From contig NZ_CP130720.1 of the NCBI RefSeq assembly GCF_035984415.1, positions 2,542,001 to 2,606,000 of the forward strand: 64,000 nucleotides of DNA, written 5' to 3'. Numbering within the stretch: position 1 is the stretch's first letter; every line of letters begins with the position of its first letter. Positions 26,001 to 35,881 of the stretch are shown here, in pieces. The position numbers and the translations under genes are program-made. Below the pieces are notes generated by a model. The model worked only from the letters and a program-made list of their open reading frames with translations, did not search any database and was not told the DNA's origin. The DNA comes from Streptomyces sp. NBC_01296. GTDB taxonomy: Bacteria > Actinomycetota > Actinomycetes > Streptomycetales > Streptomycetaceae.

Positions 26001-29000
26001 CGGCGGCGTGCCGCCGGACCAGTTCGAGCAGCGCCCCGGTCTGCTCGGCATCGCCCAGAGCGGCGAGGCGCTCCTTCAGCGACTCGGGCCCGGACGGAGC
26101 GGCGGCCCGGGCCACCGGTCGCGGCGACGGGGCCAGGCCCCGCAGCAGCGGCGGGACCGGAGCCTCGGCCGCGGCCGCCCGCAGGGCGGACACGTCGAAC
26201 TTCGCCGCCACCAGCGTGTCGGCGGTGCCCGCGCCGCCGGCCAGGGCGGCGTCCAGCAGGGCCATTCCCTCGCTCGCGGAGAGCCCGCTCATGCCGATGC
26301 GCCGGTTGCGGCGCAGGTCTGCGGCGCCCAGGTGCTCGGTCATGCCGCTGACCGTCGCCCAGTAGCCCCAGGCGAGGGAGACGGCCGGCAGACCGAGGCC
26401 GCGGCGCCGGTGCGCCAGCGCGTCCAGGTAGGCGTTGGCTGCGGCGTAGTTGGCCTGCCCGGGGTTGCCCAGTACGCCCGCCGCCGAGGAGAACAGCACG
26501 AACGCGGCGAGGTCCAGGTCCCGGGTGAGCTCGTGCAGGTGCAGCGCCGCGTCCGCCTTGGGCCGCAGTACGGTGTCGACCCGCTCCGGGGTCAGCTCGG
26601 TGAGGACCCCGTCGTCCAGGACACCGGCGGAGTGCACGACGGCGGTGAGCGGGTGCTCGGCCGGTATCGCCCGCAGGAGGGCCTCGAGCTGGGCCCGGTC
26701 CGCCGTGTCGCAGGCGGCGATGGTGACGGACGCCCCCATCGCGGTCAGCTCGTCGTGGAGCTCCGGGGCATGGCCGCGGCGGCCGGCCAGGACCAGGTGA
26801 CGGATGCCGTACGCGGTGACCAGGTGCCGTGCGGTCATCGCACCCAGCGTCCCGGTGCCGCCGGTGATCAGTACGGTGCCCTCGGTGTCCAGCGGCCGCG
26901 GGTGCGGCCCGGCTTCGGACGGCGACCGGTCCTGCGCGACGGGCACGCGGACCAGCCGGGGGGCCTCCGCCACGCCCTCCCGCACCCTCAGCTGCGGTTC
27001 GCCGCTCAGTACGACGGCCGCCAGAGCGGACCGGGAGACGTCGTCGAGGTCCGCCAGGACGATCCGGTCCGGGTGCTCCGACTGCGCCGAGCGGACCAGA
27101 CCCCACACCGCGGCCGCGTCGGGTTCGGCGCAGTCCCCGGTGACCACGGCCAGCCGGGTTTCCGCCAGGGCGGGTTCCGCGAGCCAGGCCTGGAGTACGG
27201 CCAGCGCCGCGTTGACCGACGCGCGGGGGTCGGCCGCCGCGCTCACGGCCTCGGCCTCGTACAGCAGGACGTCGGGAACCGACGTGGCCGAGCCGGCCGA
27301 GGCGGCGACGTCCTCGCCGGTCGCGACGGTCACGATGTCGAGGGAGCGGTCCTGGGCGGGAAGCGCGCACTCCGTCCACTCGACGCGGAACAGGGCGTCG
27401 TGCGGCAACGCGCCGACGATCCCCGCCTGTTCGGGGGAGAACGGAGTTGCGCGTACCGCCTCGACGGTCATGACGGGCTGCCCCGTGGGGTCGGTCAGCC
27501 GCAGACCGGTTCCCTCGGTCGACGTCCCGCCCGAGCGCACCTGCAGAGCGGCGGCGCCGGAAGCCAGCAGGGACACCCCGGTCCACACGGACGGGAGCAT
27601 GCCGTCGGGGACGACCGTACGGACGGCGGCGTCCAGCAGCGCGGGGTGCACCCCGTAACGGCCCGCGTCGCGGAGAGCGTGGCCGTCCAGGGCGACTTCG
27701 GTGACGGGCCCGTCGTTCGTCGGAGCCACGGTGGCGCCGGCGGGAGCCAGCGCGCCGTGCGCGTGCCGCGTCCACTGCGCGTCCAGCGGGGCGTCCGCGG
27801 CGCGGGAGAAGATCTCCACCGACCGCCGTCCCGCCCCATCGGGCTCGCCGACCATGGCCTGGATGCTGCGGCTGCCCCGCTGCGGCAGCACCACCGGCAC
27901 ATCGACGGTCAGTACGTCGAGGACGGGAGCGTCGGCCAGGTCGCCGAGCCGGATGGACAACTCGACCAGGGCGGCGTTCGGCACCACGACGGCATCGGAC
28001 ACCTGGTGGTCCACGAGCCAGGGCTGCGACCGGAGCGACCAGCTCGACGTGGCCATGAGGCCGACCGAGTTCGGCATGCCGACGACCGCGCCCAGCAGCG
28101 GGTGACCGGCCCCGGCGAGTCCCAGGGAGGCGGCGTCGGTCGCGGAAGCGGCCGCCTCGAGCCAGTAGTGCTCGTGCTCGAAGGCGTACGTCGGCAGGTC
28201 GATGCGGGCGGAGGTGGCCCCGGCCGGCAGGACTCCGCTCCAGTCCACGGCCACACCGCGGACGAACAGCTCGGCCATCGAGGCGAGCAGCCGTCGCGGG
28301 CCACCGTCCTCGCGGCGCAGCGACCCGGTCACCACCGCATCGGCGTGGCCGGCATCGACGGCCTCGGTGATCGGCTGGACCAGTACGGGATGGGCGCTGA
28401 CCTCGACGAACACCTTGTGGCCCTGCGCCAGCAGCTCGGCCACGGCCGGGCCGAAGCCCACCTGGCCGCGCAGGTTCCGGTACCAGTACGCGCCGTCGAG
28501 GACGTCGGCGTCCTGCACCCACGTGCCCGTAACGGTGGAGTAGAACGGCACCTTCGGGGCCTGCGCGGTGATCCCGGCCAGCGTTTCGGCGAGGGTGTCG
28601 CGGATCGCTTCGACGTGCCGGGTGTGCGAGGCGTAGTCCACCGCGACCCGACGCACCCGGACGCCCGCACCGGACAGCGCTTCCAGCGCCTCGTCCAACG
28701 CCTCGGCATCACCCGCGATCACCACGGAGGACGGCCCGTTGACCGCGGCCACCTCGACCCGGTCCGCCCACGGCTCAATCCGTACGAGCGCCTCGTCCGC
28801 GCTCAGCGCCACCGAAGCCATACCGCCACGGCCCGCCAGGTCCTCGGCAATCGCCTGGCTGCGCAGCGCCACGACGCGCGCCGCATCCTCCAGCGACAGC
28901 GCACCCGCCACACACGCCGCGGCTATCTCACCCTGCGAGTGACCGAGCACCGCGTCCGGCTCCACACCCACCGACGACCACACGGCGGCCAGAGCGACCA

Positions 29001-32000
29001 TCACCGCGAAGCTCGCCGGCTGCAGGACGTCGACCCGGTTCAGGAACTCGGGCTCGGTCTCGCCGCGCAGCACCTCGGTCAGCGACCAGTCGATCCACGG
29101 CTCCAGCGCGGCAGCGCACTCGGCAATCCGCTCCGCGAAGACGGGCGAGGAGTCGAGGAGTTCACGGCCCATGCCCACCCACTGGGAGCCCTGCCCGGGG
29201 AAGACCCACACGACCTTGCCGGGCGTGCCCGAACCGGTCACCAGACCGGGCGCGCTCTCACCGCGCGCCAGCGCCTGCAGACCGGCCAGCGCCTCCTCGT
29301 CCGAGCCGGCCACCACGACCGCACGCTCGCCCAGCACCGCGCGGCCCGACACCAGCGCCCCGGCCACCTCCGCCAGGGACACCTCATCGGCGCCCTCGAC
29401 GAATGCCGCGAGCCGCCCGGCCTGGCCCTCAAGCGCACGGGGGCTCCGTGCCGACACCACCAACGGCACCACACCCGCAGGCGCGAGCCGCTCCTGCGTC
29501 TCTTCCGCGGGCGCTTCCTCCAGGATCAGGTGCGCGTTCGTGCCGCTCACACCGAACGAGGACACACCGGCGCGGCGCGGCCGGCCGCTGCGCGGCCACT
29601 CCCGCGCCTCGGTCAGCAGCTCCACCGCACCCGCGGACCAGTCGACCTGGGGGGTGGGCGCATCCACGTGCAGGGTCGCCGGCAGCACCCCGTGCCGCAG
29701 TGCCTGCACCATCTTGATCACACCGGCCACGCCCGCAGCGGCCTGCGTGTGACCGATGTTCGACTTCAACGAGCCCAGCCACAGCGGCTGCTCCGCGCCC
29801 CGGCCCTGTCCGTACGTGGCCAGCAGTGCCTGCGCCTCGATCGGGTCGCCCAGGGCCGTACCGGTCCCGTGCGCCTCCACCGCGTCCACATCCGCCGAGA
29901 CCAGTCCGGCGGCGGCCAGCGCCTTGCGGATCACCCGCTGCTGCGACAGCCCGTTCGGCGCCGTCAGACCGTTCGAGGCGCCGTCCTGGTTGACCGCACT
30001 GCCGCGCAGCACCGCCAGCACCCGGTGCCCGCGCTCCCGCGCCACCGACAGCCGCTCCAATACGACCACGCCGACGCCCTCGGCCCAGCCGGTTCCGTCG
30101 GCCGACGAGGAGAACGCCTTGCACCGGCCGTCGGCGGCAAGGGCCCGCTGCCGGGAGAACTCCACGAAGTGGTCGGGGGTCGCCATGACCGAAACGCCGC
30201 CGGCGAGCGCCATCGAGCACTCGCCCTGCCGCAGCGCCTGCGCGGCCAGGTGCATCGCCACCAGCGAGGACGAGCACGCCGTGTCCACCGTGACCGCCGG
30301 CCCCTCGAGGCCGAGCACGTACGACACGCGGCCCGACGCGACACTCGTCGCCGAGCCCGTGGTAGCGAAGCCTTCCAGCTCCGGTGCCACCGCGGCGGCG
30401 CCGGTCCCGTATCCCTGGCCGAACAGCCCGGAGAACACGCCGACGTCGGCGCCCTTCAGCGAGACCGGGTCGATGCCCGCCCGCTCCAGCGCCTCCCACG
30501 AAGCCTCCAGCAGCAGCCGCTGCTGCGGGTCCATCGCCAGCGCCTCACGCGGCGAGATCCCGAAGAACCCCGCGTCGAACAGCCCCGCCTCGTGCAGGAA
30601 ACCGCCCTGATCCGTGTACGAGGTACCCGCACGCTCGGGGTCCGGGTCGAACAGGCCCTCCAGGTCCCAGCCGCGGTCCTCGGGGAAGGACGACAGGGCG
30701 TCCCGGCCCTCGGACACCAGGCGCCACAGGTCTTCCGGCCCCGCCACGCCACCCGGCAGACGGCAGGCCATGCCCACGATCGCGAGCGGTTCGTCGGGGT
30801 CGGCGGCCATGAGCGACTCGGTCGCCGGCCCGGTGATCCCGAGGACCTCGGCCCGTATGCAGCCTGCCAGCGCCACCGGAGTGGGGTGGTCGAAGACGGC
30901 GGTGGTGGGCAGCGGCAGCCCGGTGCTCTCCACCAGCCGGTTGCGCAAGGCGACGATGGCCATCGAGGTGAAGCCCAGGTCGCGGAAAGCACGGTCGGAC
31001 GGGATGGAATCCGGTCCCGGCTTCTGCAGCACGACGGCGGCCTGTGTACGGACCAGGTCCTCCAGCAGTGCCAGCTGCGCGCGCTCGTCCAGACCGGACA
31101 GCCGCTCACGCAGGGCGGCCGCGACGGTCGCGTCGGGGCTGCTGCCCAGCAGTGCGTCGCGGTGGCCGATCGCCTCGTACCGCAGCCGGCTCGGCTGATC
31201 GGCCAGCAGGCGGCGCTTGATCTTGCCCGATGCGGTCCGGGGGATGGCGTCGACCTCGTGGACCTGCTCCGGCACCTTGTAGGCGGAGAGCTGCTCGCGG
31301 CACCGGTCGATGACCGTCGCGGTGTCGAAGCCGGAGGGGCCGGGGACCACGTACGCGACCGGAACCTCCCCGAGCGTCTCGTGCGGTACGCCGGCCACCG
31401 CCGCGTCGGCGACGCCCTCGACGGTGCGCAGGACCGCCTCGATCTCCTCGGGGTGGATGTTCTCCCCGCCGCGGATGACGAGCTCCTTGATCCGGCCGCA
31501 GATGGTGAAGTAGCCGGCCTCGTCACGCCGGGCCAGGTCTCCGGTCCGGTACCAGCCGTCCTGCATCGCCGCGGCGGTCGCCTCCGGGCTGTTGTGGTAG
31601 CCGACCATGACGTTCGGTCCGCTGACCCACACCTCACCCTCCTGCCCGACGGGTACGTCGAGCCCGGTGGTGGGGTGGACGATGCGGACGCCGACGCCCG
31701 GCACGGGCAGGCCGCAGGAGCCGTCGACCCGGGCGCCGTCCGGCGGGTTGATGGTGATGGCCCCGCACGTCTCGGTGCTGCCGTAGGCGTCGACCAGCGG
31801 GACGCCGAAGATCTCCTCGAAGTCGCGGCGCAGCCGGGATCCGGTGACCGCTCCGCCGACCAGGCCGATCCGCAGGTCGGGTGCGGAGAAACCGTTCTGC
31901 TGGGCGGCCGTCACCAGGTGGTGGTACGTGGTGGGGACACCGGCCAGGAACGTCGAATCGTCCTCGCGCAGTGCCCTGATCACGTCCTCGGCGGAACTGC

Positions 32001-32718
32001 CGTCCATGATCCGGGCGGTGGCGCCGACCACGGTGACGGACAGGACGCACGCGATGTGCGAGAGGCTGTGGAACAGCGGGAGGGGCCAGAGCACCCGGTC
32101 CTGGTCCGTCAGTCCCGGAATCGGCACGTAGCAAGAGGCCACGGACCACAGGCAGTTGCGCTGCGTCGACAGGACGCCCTTGGGCCGGCCGGTCGTCCCG
32201 GAGGTGTAGAACATCCAGGCCACATCGTCGAGGCCGAGGTCGTCCCTGGCGGGCACGGCCGGCTCGCGGACGGCGAGTTCGTCGTACGAGTGGGCTCCCG
32301 TCCCCGCCGGGACGTCGCCGGTCACCAGCAGCGTGATGTCGGACGCCACGGCAGGTGAGCGGCGAAACCTCTCCGCCTGAACGGAATCGGTGATGACCAC
32401 CGTGGCCCCGCTGTCGGACAGCAGGTACTCCAGCTCGGCAAGGGCCGAGGCCGGGTTGAGCGGCACCCCGACGCCGCCGACGCGGACGATCGCGAGGTAA
32501 CTCTCCACGGTGGAAACCGAGTTGCCGAGGCAGATGGCCACCCGGTCCCCGCGCCGGACACCCAGGTCCGCCAGATGTCCGGCGAGCCGGCGCGTGCGCG
32601 CCTCCAGTTCGCCGTAGGTGACCGCCCGTCGGTCGTCCTGGAAGGCCACCTTGCGGGGGAAACGGGTCGCGTTCTCCAGGAGTGCGACAGGAAGTGGCTT
32701 GACGAGATCGGTGCGCAC
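17005..32718 (-). CDS. Type I modular PKS A (aryl-acid A-ACP loading module plus modules 1-3)
   Basis: 5,237 residues from GTG 32718, starting [10 protein letters not shown], a start I associate with AHBA-loading ansamycin PKSs. Loading module: adenylation domain with [11 protein letters not shown] (about 172), YGSTETCG and the catalytic Lys motif [11 protein letters not shown] (about 496), then ACP with LGFTSMA (about 583). Module 1: KS (Cys about 814), methylmalonyl AT (GHSQG about 1260, YASH about 1362), DH degenerate at HxxxD (about 1573), active-looking KR (GGTGTLG about 1954, LDD, Tyr about 2091), ACP (about 2261). Module 2: KS (about 2494), malonyl AT (GHSIG about 2951, HAFH about 3053), remnant DH without the His (about 3261), no KR, ACP (about 3566). 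Module 3: KS (about 3797), methylmalonyl AT (about 4246 and 4349), no DH, KR lacking the catalytic Tyr (about 4944), ACP (about 5115), acidic C-terminal docking tail. The inferred product of modules 1-3 is an aryl-primed tetraketide suited to naphthalene formation. AHBA as starter is inference; no AHBA gene is in view. Confidence 0.94.
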   Translation of the reverse strand: MRTDLVKPLPVALLENATRFPRKVAFQDDRRAVTYGELEARTRRLAGHLADLGVRRGDRVAICLGNSVSTVESYLAIVRVGGVGVPLNPASALAELEYLLSDSGATVVITDSVQAERFRRSPAVASDITLLVTGDVPAGTGAHSYDELAVREPAVPARDDLGLDDVAWMFYTSGTTGRPKGVLSTQRNCLWSVASCYVPIPGLTDQDRVLWPLPLFHSLSHIACVLSVTVVGATARIMDGSSAEDVIRALREDDSTFLAGVPTTYHHLVTAAQQNGFSAPDLRIGLVGGAVTGSRLRRDFEEIFGVPLVDAYGSTETCGAITINPPDGARVDGSCGLPVPGVGVRIVHPTTGLDVPVGQEGEVWVSGPNVMVGYHNSPEATAAAMQDGWYRTGDLARRDEAGYFTICGRIKELVIRGGENIHPEEIEAVLRTVEGVADAAVAGVPHETLGEVPVAYVVPGPSGFDTATVIDRCREQLSAYKVPEQVHEVDAIPRTASGKIKRRLLADQPSRLRYEAIGHRDALLGSSPDATVAAALRERLSGLDERAQLALLEDLVRTQAAVVLQKPGPDSIPSDRAFRDLGFTSMAIVALRNRLVESTGLPLPTTAVFDHPTPVALAGCIRAEVLGITGPATESLMAADPDEPLAIVGMACRLPGGVAGPEDLWRLVSEGRDALSSFPEDRGWDLEGLFDPDPERAGTSYTDQGGFLHEAGLFDAGFFGISPREALAMDPQQRLLLEASWEALERAGIDPVSLKGADVGVFSGLFGQGYGTGAAAVAPELEGFATTGSATSVASGRVSYVLGLEGPAVTVDTACSSSLVAMHLAAQALRQGECSMALAGGVSVMATPDHFVEFSRQRALAADGRCKAFSSSADGTGWAEGVGVVVLERLSVARERGHRVLAVLRGSAVNQDGASNGLTAPNGLSQQRVIRKALAAAGLVSADVDAVEAHGTGTALGDPIEAQALLATYGQGRGAEQPLWLGSLKSNIGHTQAAAGVAGVIKMVQALRHGVLPATLHVDAPTPQVDWSAGAVELLTEAREWPRSGRPRRAGVSSFGVSGTNAHLILEEAPAEETQERLAPAGVVPLVVSARSPRALEGQAGRLAAFVEGADEVSLAEVAGALVSGRAVLGERAVVVAGSDEEALAGLQALARGESAPGLVTGSGTPGKVVWVFPGQGSQWVGMGRELLDSSPVFAERIAECAAALEPWIDWSLTEVLRGETEPEFLNRVDVLQPASFAVMVALAAVWSSVGVEPDAVLGHSQGEIAAACVAGALSLEDAARVVALRSQAIAEDLAGRGGMASVALSADEALVRIEPWADRVEVAAVNGPSSVVIAGDAEALDEALEALSGAGVRVRRVAVDYASHTRHVEAIRDTLAETLAGITAQAPKVPFYSTVTGTWVQDADVLDGAYWYRNLRGQVGFGPAVAELLAQGHKVFVEVSAHPVLVQPITEAVDAGHADAVVTGSLRREDGGPRRLLASMAELFVRGVAVDWSGVLPAGATSARIDLPTYAFEHEHYWLEAAASATDAASLGLAGAGHPLLGAVVGMPNSVGLMATSSWSLRSQPWLVDHQVSDAVVVPNAALVELSIRLGDLADAPVLDVLTVDVPVVLPQRGSRSIQAMVGEPDGAGRRSVEIFSRAADAPLDAQWTRHAHGALAPAGATVAPTNDGPVTEVALDGHALRDAGRYGVHPALLDAAVRTVVPDGMLPSVWTGVSLLASGAAALQVRSGGTSTEGTGLRLTDPTGQPVMTVEAVRATPFSPEQAGIVGALPHDALFRVEWTECALPAQDRSLDIVTVATGEDVAASAGSATSVPDVLLYEAEAVSAAADPRASVNAALAVLQAWLAEPALAETRLAVVTGDCAEPDAAAVWGLVRSAQSEHPDRIVLADLDDVSRSALAAVVLSGEPQLRVREGVAEAPRLVRVPVAQDRSPSEAGPHPRPLDTEGTVLITGGTGTLGAMTARHLVTAYGIRHLVLAGRRGHAPELHDELTAMGASVTIAACDTADRAQLEALLRAIPAEHPLTAVVHSAGVLDDGVLTELTPERVDTVLRPKADAALHLHELTRDLDLAAFVLFSSAAGVLGNPGQANYAAANAYLDALAHRRRGLGLPAVSLAWGYWATVSGMTEHLGAADLRRNRRIGMSGLSASEGMALLDAALAGGAGTADTLVAAKFDVSALRAAAAEAPVPPLLRGLAPSPRPVARAAAPSGPESLKERLAALGDAEQTGALLELVRRHAAEVLGHTTAEAVHATRTFKEAGFDSLTAVELRNRLAAATGLTLSPAMIFDYPKPTALAERLRTKLFGGTSHRPAEPAAPAGTTDEPIAIVAMACRFPAGVHSPEDLWRVVADGVDVVTEFPGDRGWDTERVFNADPDHAGTTYVRHGAFLDDAAGFDAAFFGISPNEALAMDPQQRLLLETSWEAFERAAIDPTTLAGEDVGVFVGVNSHDYSVRMHQASGVEGFRLTGGSGSVTSGRIAYHFGFEGPALTVDTACSSSLVALHLAAQALNRGECSMALAGGVMVMGTVETFVEFSRQRGLAPDGRCKAFADGADGTGWSEGAGLLLVERLSDARRRGHQVLAVVRGSAVNQDGASNGLTAPNGPAQQRVIRKALAHAGLGTSDVDAVEAHGTGTTLGDPIEADALLATYGQDREADRPLWLGSVKSNIGHTQGAAGVAGVIKMVMAMRHGVLPRTLHVDRPSSHVDWSAGAVELLTEARDWPRSGRPRRAGVSSFGIGGTNAHVVIEEAPDQPPAPAPEPGPEPAGVLVPVPVSARTPAGLRGQADRLARFFDARPDVRLTDAAHALATTRAQLDHRAVVLASDRERLSADLSAFGRGEASPAVVSGTPTTGKLAVLFTGQGSQWAGMGRELAQTYPVFREAFAAACAAVEEHLDEHAARPLRDVVFAAPGSPDSELLDQTMYTQGALFALETALFRLFESWGVRPDLVAGHSIGEITAAHVSGVLGLAEAGRLIAARGRLMQSLPEGGAMVAVQATEADVAPLLARARGVVCVAAVNSPDSLVLSGAEDAVLAVADELAGRGHKTRRLPVSHAFHSPLMEPVLDEFRTVLEGLSYGPGALPVVSTLTGEPVRDGQLCTPEYWVDEARNAVRFSDAVVALSDLGATTFLELGPGGILAAMALGSLGGREQSCIATLRKDGAEPAGVLTALAELHVRGVAVDWAAVLGRPATAAGAELPTYAFQHQRYWVEADETAKGGAEALGTAGAGHPLLSAVVEMPGDGGGTGLVLTGRLSPRSRGWLPGATENDGATRVPAAALLEMIVRAGNEVGCGSLEQVVVEAPLTVPEHGHTQVRVSVDGPGPDGRRRAAVHGRTLDPEQGPWTCHARAVLVPGMPQSAFDLRDWPLPADGDALLPGAHRAWQHDGQTYAEIALPDELTDEAAEFTLHPVLLDAALRVLDARTTADLSGCAGLAVYAEGAASLRLRITPAPDGGHLLELADPAGEPVAVLGPLTLGTLPGDGAEQPLTKAERGACAAEAHTPSGALTRRVVSRSEGAGDALASRLAGLSAAEQQRAVMDLVQQSTAFVLGHRASDGFDEEQSFKSLGFDSLSAVKLCNRLRDSTGVDLPSTLVFDYPTLTLLAAHLRGELLGEQAAVPTPATAAAVSDEPIAIVAMSSRLPGGADSPEELWKLVVEQRDAVSGFPLDRGWDLEGLYHPDPAHPGTSYTRSGGFLHEAAQFDAGLFGISPREALAMDPQQRLLLETSWEALERAGIDPQSAKGSDIGVFTGIVHHDYVTRLHQVPEDVQGYLMTGTAASVASGRVSYVFGFEGPAVTVDTACSSSLVAIHLAAQSLRQGECSMALAGGATVMASPDAFMEFSRQRGLSADGRCKAFSSAADGTGWAEGVGVVVLERLSVARERGHRVLAVLRGSAVNQDGASNGLTAPNGPSQQRVIRRALDTAGLTPADVDVVEAHGTGTALGDPIEAQALLATYGRDRDPQQPLWLGSLKSNIGHAQAAAGVAGVIKMVMAMQHGVMPATLHVDEPTPQVDWSAGAVELLTEAREWTRNGHPRRAAVSSFGASGTNAHLILEEAPAEETQERLAPAGVVPLVVSARSAGSLAGQAGRLAAFVEGADEGSLAGVAGALVSGRAVLGERAVVVAGSDEEALAGLQALARGESAPGVVSGSAGSGKPGKLVWVFPGQGSQWAGMGRELLDSSPVFAERIAQCAAALEPWIDWSLTEVLRGETEPELMERVDVLQPASFAVMVGLAAVWSSAGVEPDAVLGHSQGEIAAACVAGALSLDDAARVVALRSQVIAKELAGRGGMASVALSADAAVAWLEPWADRVEVAAVNGPTSVVIAGDAEALDEVLEALAGQGVRVRRVAVDYASHTRHVEDVRDTLAEALAGIDAQAPKVPFYSTATGGWVADAGVLDGAYWYRNLRGQVGFGPAVADLMGQGHGVFVEVSAHPVLVQPITETADDTGTDAVVAGSLRREDGGLRRLLASMAELFVRGVAVDWSGLLPAGAGSVRVDLPTYAFEHQHYWLQEAEAAAGAAGDAAEGADSDFWAAIERADLDSLGELLEMVSTDQRSALDTVVPVLAEWRGKRRERSTAEKLRYHVTWQPLEREAAGVPGGRWLVVVPSARPDGSATDALLEELAGLGLGTVLLEIGEPDRTREGLAKRLTGVLAEHDLTGVLSLLALDERTGSGLQDPTAVTASTLALIQALGDNNATQPLWCLTKGAVNIGIHDTLTSPVQASLWGLGRAAALERLDRWGGLVDLPAVSDPRTARYLLGVLNSAADEDQLAVRRSGVYTRRLVRKPVPESTGDAGWQPRGTVLVTGGAEGLGKHVAVWLAQAGVDRLVVTTTAQASGGSVSDLRAELAGLGVATTVESCEDSDRDAIAQLVSQAAAEQPVTAVVHAADVTQTSSIDDTGVQDLAGVFAAKVDTAVWLDELFEDAPLDAFVVFSSIAGVWGGGGQGPSGAANAVLDALIEWRRARGLRATSIAWGALDQIGVGMDEAALAQLRRRGVLPVAPGLAVTAMVQAVQGNEKFVAVADMDWGAFIPAFTSVRTSPLFADLPEAKKALQALQGDGENSDAATSLADSLRAVSDTEQDRILLRLVRGHASTVLGHTGAEGIGPRQAFQEVGFDSLAAVNLRNSLNAATGLRLPATLIFDYPTPEALVGYLRSELLRETDDGPDEREDELRQVLASVPFARFKEAGVLDTLLGLAEADTDADADAPEVEPSAAAADVELIDAMDVADLVQRALGKTS

Positions 32719-32761
32719 TGTGCCGCAGGTCCTTTCGGAGAAAATCAGAGAAGAAGAGAGC

Positions 32762-33958
32762 TCACCAGGAGACGGGCAGGCTCTTTACCGCGAAGACGGA
32801 ACCCTTGAGCCGGAGCGGCACCTCATCGACGGCAACGGCCAACCGGAGGTCGGGGAACGCCTGGAGGAGAGCCGACAGGCCGGCGCGCAGTTCGACGCGC
32901 GCCAGGTTCTGGCCCAGGCACTGGTGGATGCCGAAGCCGAACGCCACGTGGCCCGAGGTGTCGCGATCGATGTCCAGCTGCGCCGGGCACCCGAATTTGG
33001 CCGGGTCGCGGTTGGCCGCAGGCAGCGACACCGTGACGGTGTCCCCCTTCTTGACCAGCTCGCCGTCCAGCTCGATGTCCTCCAACGCAGTGCGGTACAT
33101 CTCGTACTGGTTGATGGTGATGTAGCGGAGGAGCTCCTCGACGGCGGCGTCGAGCTTCGACGGGTCCGCACGGAGGGCCGCCAACTGGTCCGCGTGGTGC
33201 AGCAGGGCGAAGACCCCGACGGCCAGTGCGTTCTCCGTGGTCTCGTAGCCCGCGAACAGCAGGAGGGTGACGATGTTGCACACCTCTTCGGTGGTCAACT
33301 CCCCGTCGGCGACGAGCCGGCTGATGAGGTCGTCTCCGGGCTGCTTCCGCTTTCCTTCCACGACCTCGACGATGAACGGCGTCAGCTGCGCGAACGCGGC
33401 TCCGACCTCTTCCTGCGTCGAGTCCGGGTCGTGCAGGACGGCCGGTGCGTGGGCGTACCGGTCGCGTTCCTCGTAGGGCAGGCCGACCATTTCGGACAGC
33501 ACCCTCAGGACCAGCGGCTCGGCGAAGTTCGCCACCAGGTCCACCGGACCGCCGTGCTCGCGCATCACGGCGATCTGCTCGGCGGCCACGGCCTCGACGC
33601 GCGACGTCAGCCGGTTCGCCCGGCGGGCGGTGAACTCGGCCGTCAGCAGGCGCCGGTACCGGGTGTGGTTCGGCGGGTCCATGTGGATGAACATCCCCGG
33701 GATCTCCGGAGAGGAGCCGACGGCCGGCTCTCCGAAGCGCGTCACCGGGAAGTGGAAGTTCTCGAGGTTGTGGCTGAACCTCGGGTCGCTGAGGACCTTG
33801 CGCACCAGCTCGTGACTGGTGGCGATCCAGCCGACGTGCCCGTCGGGGTACACCATGCGCGCGAGCGGACGCTCTTCACGCAGGGAATCGAATATGGCAG
33901 GGGGATCGAACTGATGGGTCCGGTCCCAATGCTCCTCGAAGGAAATTGCGTCGCTCAT
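32762..33958 (-). CDS. Cytochrome P450, ansamycin tailoring
   Basis: 398-residue bacterial class I P450 (CYP) that would oxidise the polyketide with ferredoxin partners encoded elsewhere. Visible motifs: [11 protein letters not shown]-helix AGYETT (about 237-242), ExxR helix EELLR (about 275) and heme loop [10 protein letters not shown] with the Cys ligand at about 347. ATG 33958 ([11 protein letters not shown]) is preferred over an upstream in-frame start at 34036 because GAAGGA lies just upstream and the longer form would overlap the preceding gene. It sits 43 bp after the AzoR-like gene and 43 bp before PKS A, so it is part of the PKS operon. As I recall, a P450 (Orf0) also lies directly upstream of rifA in Amycolatopsis; the substrate and site of oxidation cannot be read from sequence. 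Confidence 0.93.
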   Translation of the reverse strand: MSDAISFEEHWDRTHQFDPPAIFDSLREERPLARMVYPDGHVGWIATSHELVRKVLSDPRFSHNLENFHFPVTRFGEPAVGSSPEIPGMFIHMDPPNHTRYRRLLTAEFTARRANRLTSRVEAVAAEQIAVMREHGGPVDLVANFAEPLVLRVLSEMVGLPYEERDRYAHAPAVLHDPDSTQEEVGAAFAQLTPFIVEVVEGKRKQPGDDLISRLVADGELTTEEVCNIVTLLLFAGYETTENALAVGVFALLHHADQLAALRADPSKLDAAVEELLRYITINQYEMYRTALEDIELDGELVKKGDTVTVSLPAANRDPAKFGCPAQLDIDRDTSGHVAFGFGIHQCLGQNLARVELRAGLSALLQAFPDLRLAVAVDEVPLRLKGSVFAVKSLPVSW

Positions 33959-34001
33959 GGAGTCCTTCTCAATCGAGACTGCACATCGGAAAGGGCCGGG
34001 G

Positions 34002-34628
34002 TTACTGGGCCAGCTTTCCGAGAGTGTCGTACGCATTCGCCAGGGAGGCTTCGGCCAACGGCTTGAGATGCGCCATCTGCGGCGCGGCTGCCGCCATCGT
34101 GAACTCGGCGGTCACGAAGGTCAGGTCCTCGCCGAGACCGATCGCCTCCATAATCGCCTTCAGATAGGACCGCTGGAAGTCGTGCCCCTCACGCGGCGTT
34201 CCCGGCGCGTACGAACCGCCCCTCGACAAAATCGCCACGACCGACTTTCCGCTGAGCGGACCGGACTGCCCGGGCCGGACCATGTGGGCCGGGTGGACGA
34301 CACGGTCCAGCCACGACTTGAGGGTCGACGGGACCGAGAGGTTGTGCATGGGAACGCCGAGGACCAGCACGGACGCCTCGAGCACCTCCTGGGTGATCGC
34401 CGCGGTGAGCTCCTGCTCCTGCGCACTCTGACCGTGGTCGCTGTCCGGGTAGACGAGGGCCTGGTGCACGGGGTGCGTGATGTGGGGTACCGGCTGGGCT
34501 GCCACGTCGCGATAAACATAGCCACCACCAGGGTGGTTGTTACGCCACTCTTCAGCGAAATAGGCTGACAGTTGCCTCGATACGGATTCGGCACCGACAC
34601 TCGAGTCAATGTGCAGGAGGTGTGACAT
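34002..34628 (-). CDS. AzoR-family FMN-dependent NADH-quinone reductase/azoreductase
   Basis: 208-residue flavodoxin-like protein. Family features: N-terminal MSHLLHIDSSVG followed by a Ser-rich FMN-phosphate loop, FMN-binding PMHNLSVPSTLKSWLD (about 93-110) and SRGGSYAPG (about 140-148). The family reduces quinones and azo compounds by two electrons with NAD(P)H. Start ATG 34628 has AAGGGGAC upstream. It is the first gene of the operon that continues into the P450 and the PKS genes, 120 nt downstream of an exact RifZ-type operator. Naphthalenic ansamycins cycle between naphthoquinone and hydroquinone forms, so the likely job is redox control of the ansamycin core or protection from redox cycling (inference). 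I do not recall an equivalent gene at this position of the rifamycin cluster. Confidence 0.88.
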   Translation of the reverse strand: MSHLLHIDSSVGAESVSRQLSAYFAEEWRNNHPGGGYVYRDVAAQPVPHITHPVHQALVYPDSDHGQSAQEQELTAAITQEVLEASVLVLGVPMHNLSVPSTLKSWLDRVVHPAHMVRPGQSGPLSGKSVVAILSRGGSYAPGTPREGHDFQRSYLKAIMEAIGLGEDLTFVTAEFTMAAAAPQMAHLKPLAEASLANAYDTLGKLAQ

Positions 34629-34720
34629 GCGGACGTCCCCTTAGCGATCGGGAAATGTACGTCTACACATCCCGCGACATTTCGATTCATCGCGAGGGTG
34701 CAGCCTTGATCTCTCAGGCC

Positions 34721-34765
34721 AGACTAGGTCGGGCCCCGACGGCAAAACATCCCTCAGCCTGGTAG
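34721..34765 (-). promoter_or_regulatory. Putative RifZ-type operator and promoter of the reductase-P450-PKS operon
   Basis: On the minus strand 34765-34748 reads CTACC-AGGCTGAG-GGATG, an exact match to the RifZ box CTACC-N8-GGATG described for the LuxR-family activator of the rifamycin cluster in Amycolatopsis mediterranei. A plausible -10 element TAGTCT (34726-34721) lies 21 nt downstream with no good -35, as expected for an activator-dependent promoter. The box is 120 nt upstream of the AzoR-like start. The regulator gene is not in this window. Confidence 0.7.
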
Positions 34766-34791
34766 GGCCGGCAGGCGGCGCCGGAGAAATG

Positions 34792-34850
34792 GCGAAGCTC
34801 CTGGTGGACGGTGTCGCGACCGAGGTCCACCGTTTCTCCAGGAGCTTCGC
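34792..34850 (-). terminator. Long inverted repeat between the oxidoreductase pair and the PKS operon
   Basis: The 13-base arms GCGAAGCTCCTGG (34792-34804) and CCAGGAGCTTCGC (34838-34850) are perfect inverted repeats, and inner 6-base arms ACGGTG (34808-34813) and CACCGT (34828-34833) extend the hairpin. It lies 38 bp downstream of the second oxidoreductase stop and upstream of the RifZ-type box. This suits a transcription terminator that insulates the two operons. There is no U tract, which is common in Streptomyces terminators. Confidence 0.6.
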
Positions 34851-34888
34851 GTACGGCCGGGTCCGAGGCCGGTCGAGATCGCTGCGCC

Positions 34889-35881
34889 TCAGCCGGCGGG
34901 CGCTGCCAGATCCACGGGCCGGCCGGTCCTCGCCGAAGCGCGGGCCGCTTGGACGATCCGGAGCGTACGCACCCCGGCCGCGCCGTCCGGGCCGGCTCCG
35001 CGTCCCTCGCCGACCGCGGCGACGAACTCGCCGAGCATGACCGCGTACAGGTCGCTCCCGCCCGCTTCCCACCGTTCACCGGCCGTGGCGGCGTCGAACC
35101 CGCCGAGCAGCCGCGGGCGGGCATGGAACTCCACGCTCGCCCGGTCACCGATGAAGCTCATCGTCGGTCCGTCCACGGCAGACGGGTGCGCTGCCACGCT
35201 CCGGCTGCAGTCGATGGACGCGACCGTTCCGCTCGGATAGCGCACCGTGACAAGAGCCGCGCTCGGGGCGTCCGGGTCGTTGCCGAGGAGGCTGTTCGCC
35301 TGTGCGTACACCTGCTCCGCGGGCTCCCCGCCGAGCACCGCATCCACCATGTCGAGCAGGAAGGCGGCGTCGGCGCCCAGCGCTCCGCCATCCTCCCGTT
35401 CCCCGGTCGCAGGGCTGTTGTACGCCCCGTGAAGGGTCGTCAGCCTGCCGATGGCCGTACCGTCGGCGAGCCCTTCGCGCACGGCGGTGAAGGCCGGACC
35501 GAAGCAGGCCGGTGACACGAGCGTCAGCCGCACCCCGGCGTCCTCACAGGCGCGCACCATGGCCCGGACGTCCGCCTCCTCGGCTGCCATCGGCTGCTCG
35601 CACAGCACGTGCGCCCCGGCCGCCGCCGCCCGCTCGACCAGTTCGCGGCGGCGGTCGGTCTCGCTCGTGACCACCACCGCCCCGGGGCGCAGCGCGAACA
35701 CCTCGTCCCAGCTGCCCGCGTACGGCGCGTCGAGCTGCCGGGCCACGGCGTGCCCCCGAGCCGGATCATCCGGCGAACCGTCAGGGTCCGCGATGACCAG
35801 GTCGACGCCGGGCATGTCGTTCAACAGCCGGGCGTACGTCGCGGCGCGCTCGTGCGCGAACGACAACACAGCGACCTTCAT
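34889..35881 (-). CDS. Gfo/Idh/MocA-family oxidoreductase-like protein with degenerate active-site motifs
   Basis: 330 residues from ATG 35881, which overlaps the TGA of the preceding gene (ATGA), so the two are translationally coupled. Overall fold signs are those of the family: N-terminal Rossmann-like half, a CEQPMA motif at the place of the canonical CEKP (about 93-98), and a C-terminal alpha/beta half. Two key features are altered: the GxGxxA dinucleotide loop is replaced by LSFAHERAA (about 5-13), and the catalytic Lys of EKP is Gln. It may be a non-catalytic partner of the preceding enzyme or use different chemistry. RifS and RifT, adjacent putative NADH-dependent dehydrogenases near rifA, are the closest functional comparison I know; deletion of rifT yields 8-deoxy-rifamycins, so the pair is thought to oxidise the early macrocycle. 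Which protein here corresponds to RifT is unclear. Confidence 0.85.
   Translation of the reverse strand: MKVAVLSFAHERAATYARLLNDMPGVDLVIADPDGSPDDPARGHAVARQLDAPYAGSWDEVFALRPGAVVVTSETDRRRELVERAAAAGAHVLCEQPMAAEEADVRAMVRACEDAGVRLTLVSPACFGPAFTAVREGLADGTAIGRLTTLHGAYNSPATGEREDGGALGADAAFLLDMVDAVLGGEPAEQVYAQANSLLGNDPDAPSAALVTVRYPSGTVASIDCSRSVAAHPSAVDGPTMSFIGDRASVEFHARPRLLGGFDAATAGERWEAGGSDLYAVMLGEFVAAVGEGRGAGPDGAAGVRTLRIVQAARASARTGRPVDLAAPAG

Noticed and set aside
18586..32358. Very long open frames on the plus strand opposite the PKS genes (also 19-6165, 6229-10485, 10492-13965, 14071-18573)
   Set aside because: They are antisense shadows of the PKS genes caused by the third-position GC bias; their translations are Arg/His/Gln/Gly-rich with no domain motifs, while the minus strand shows intact KS/AT/ACP motifs.
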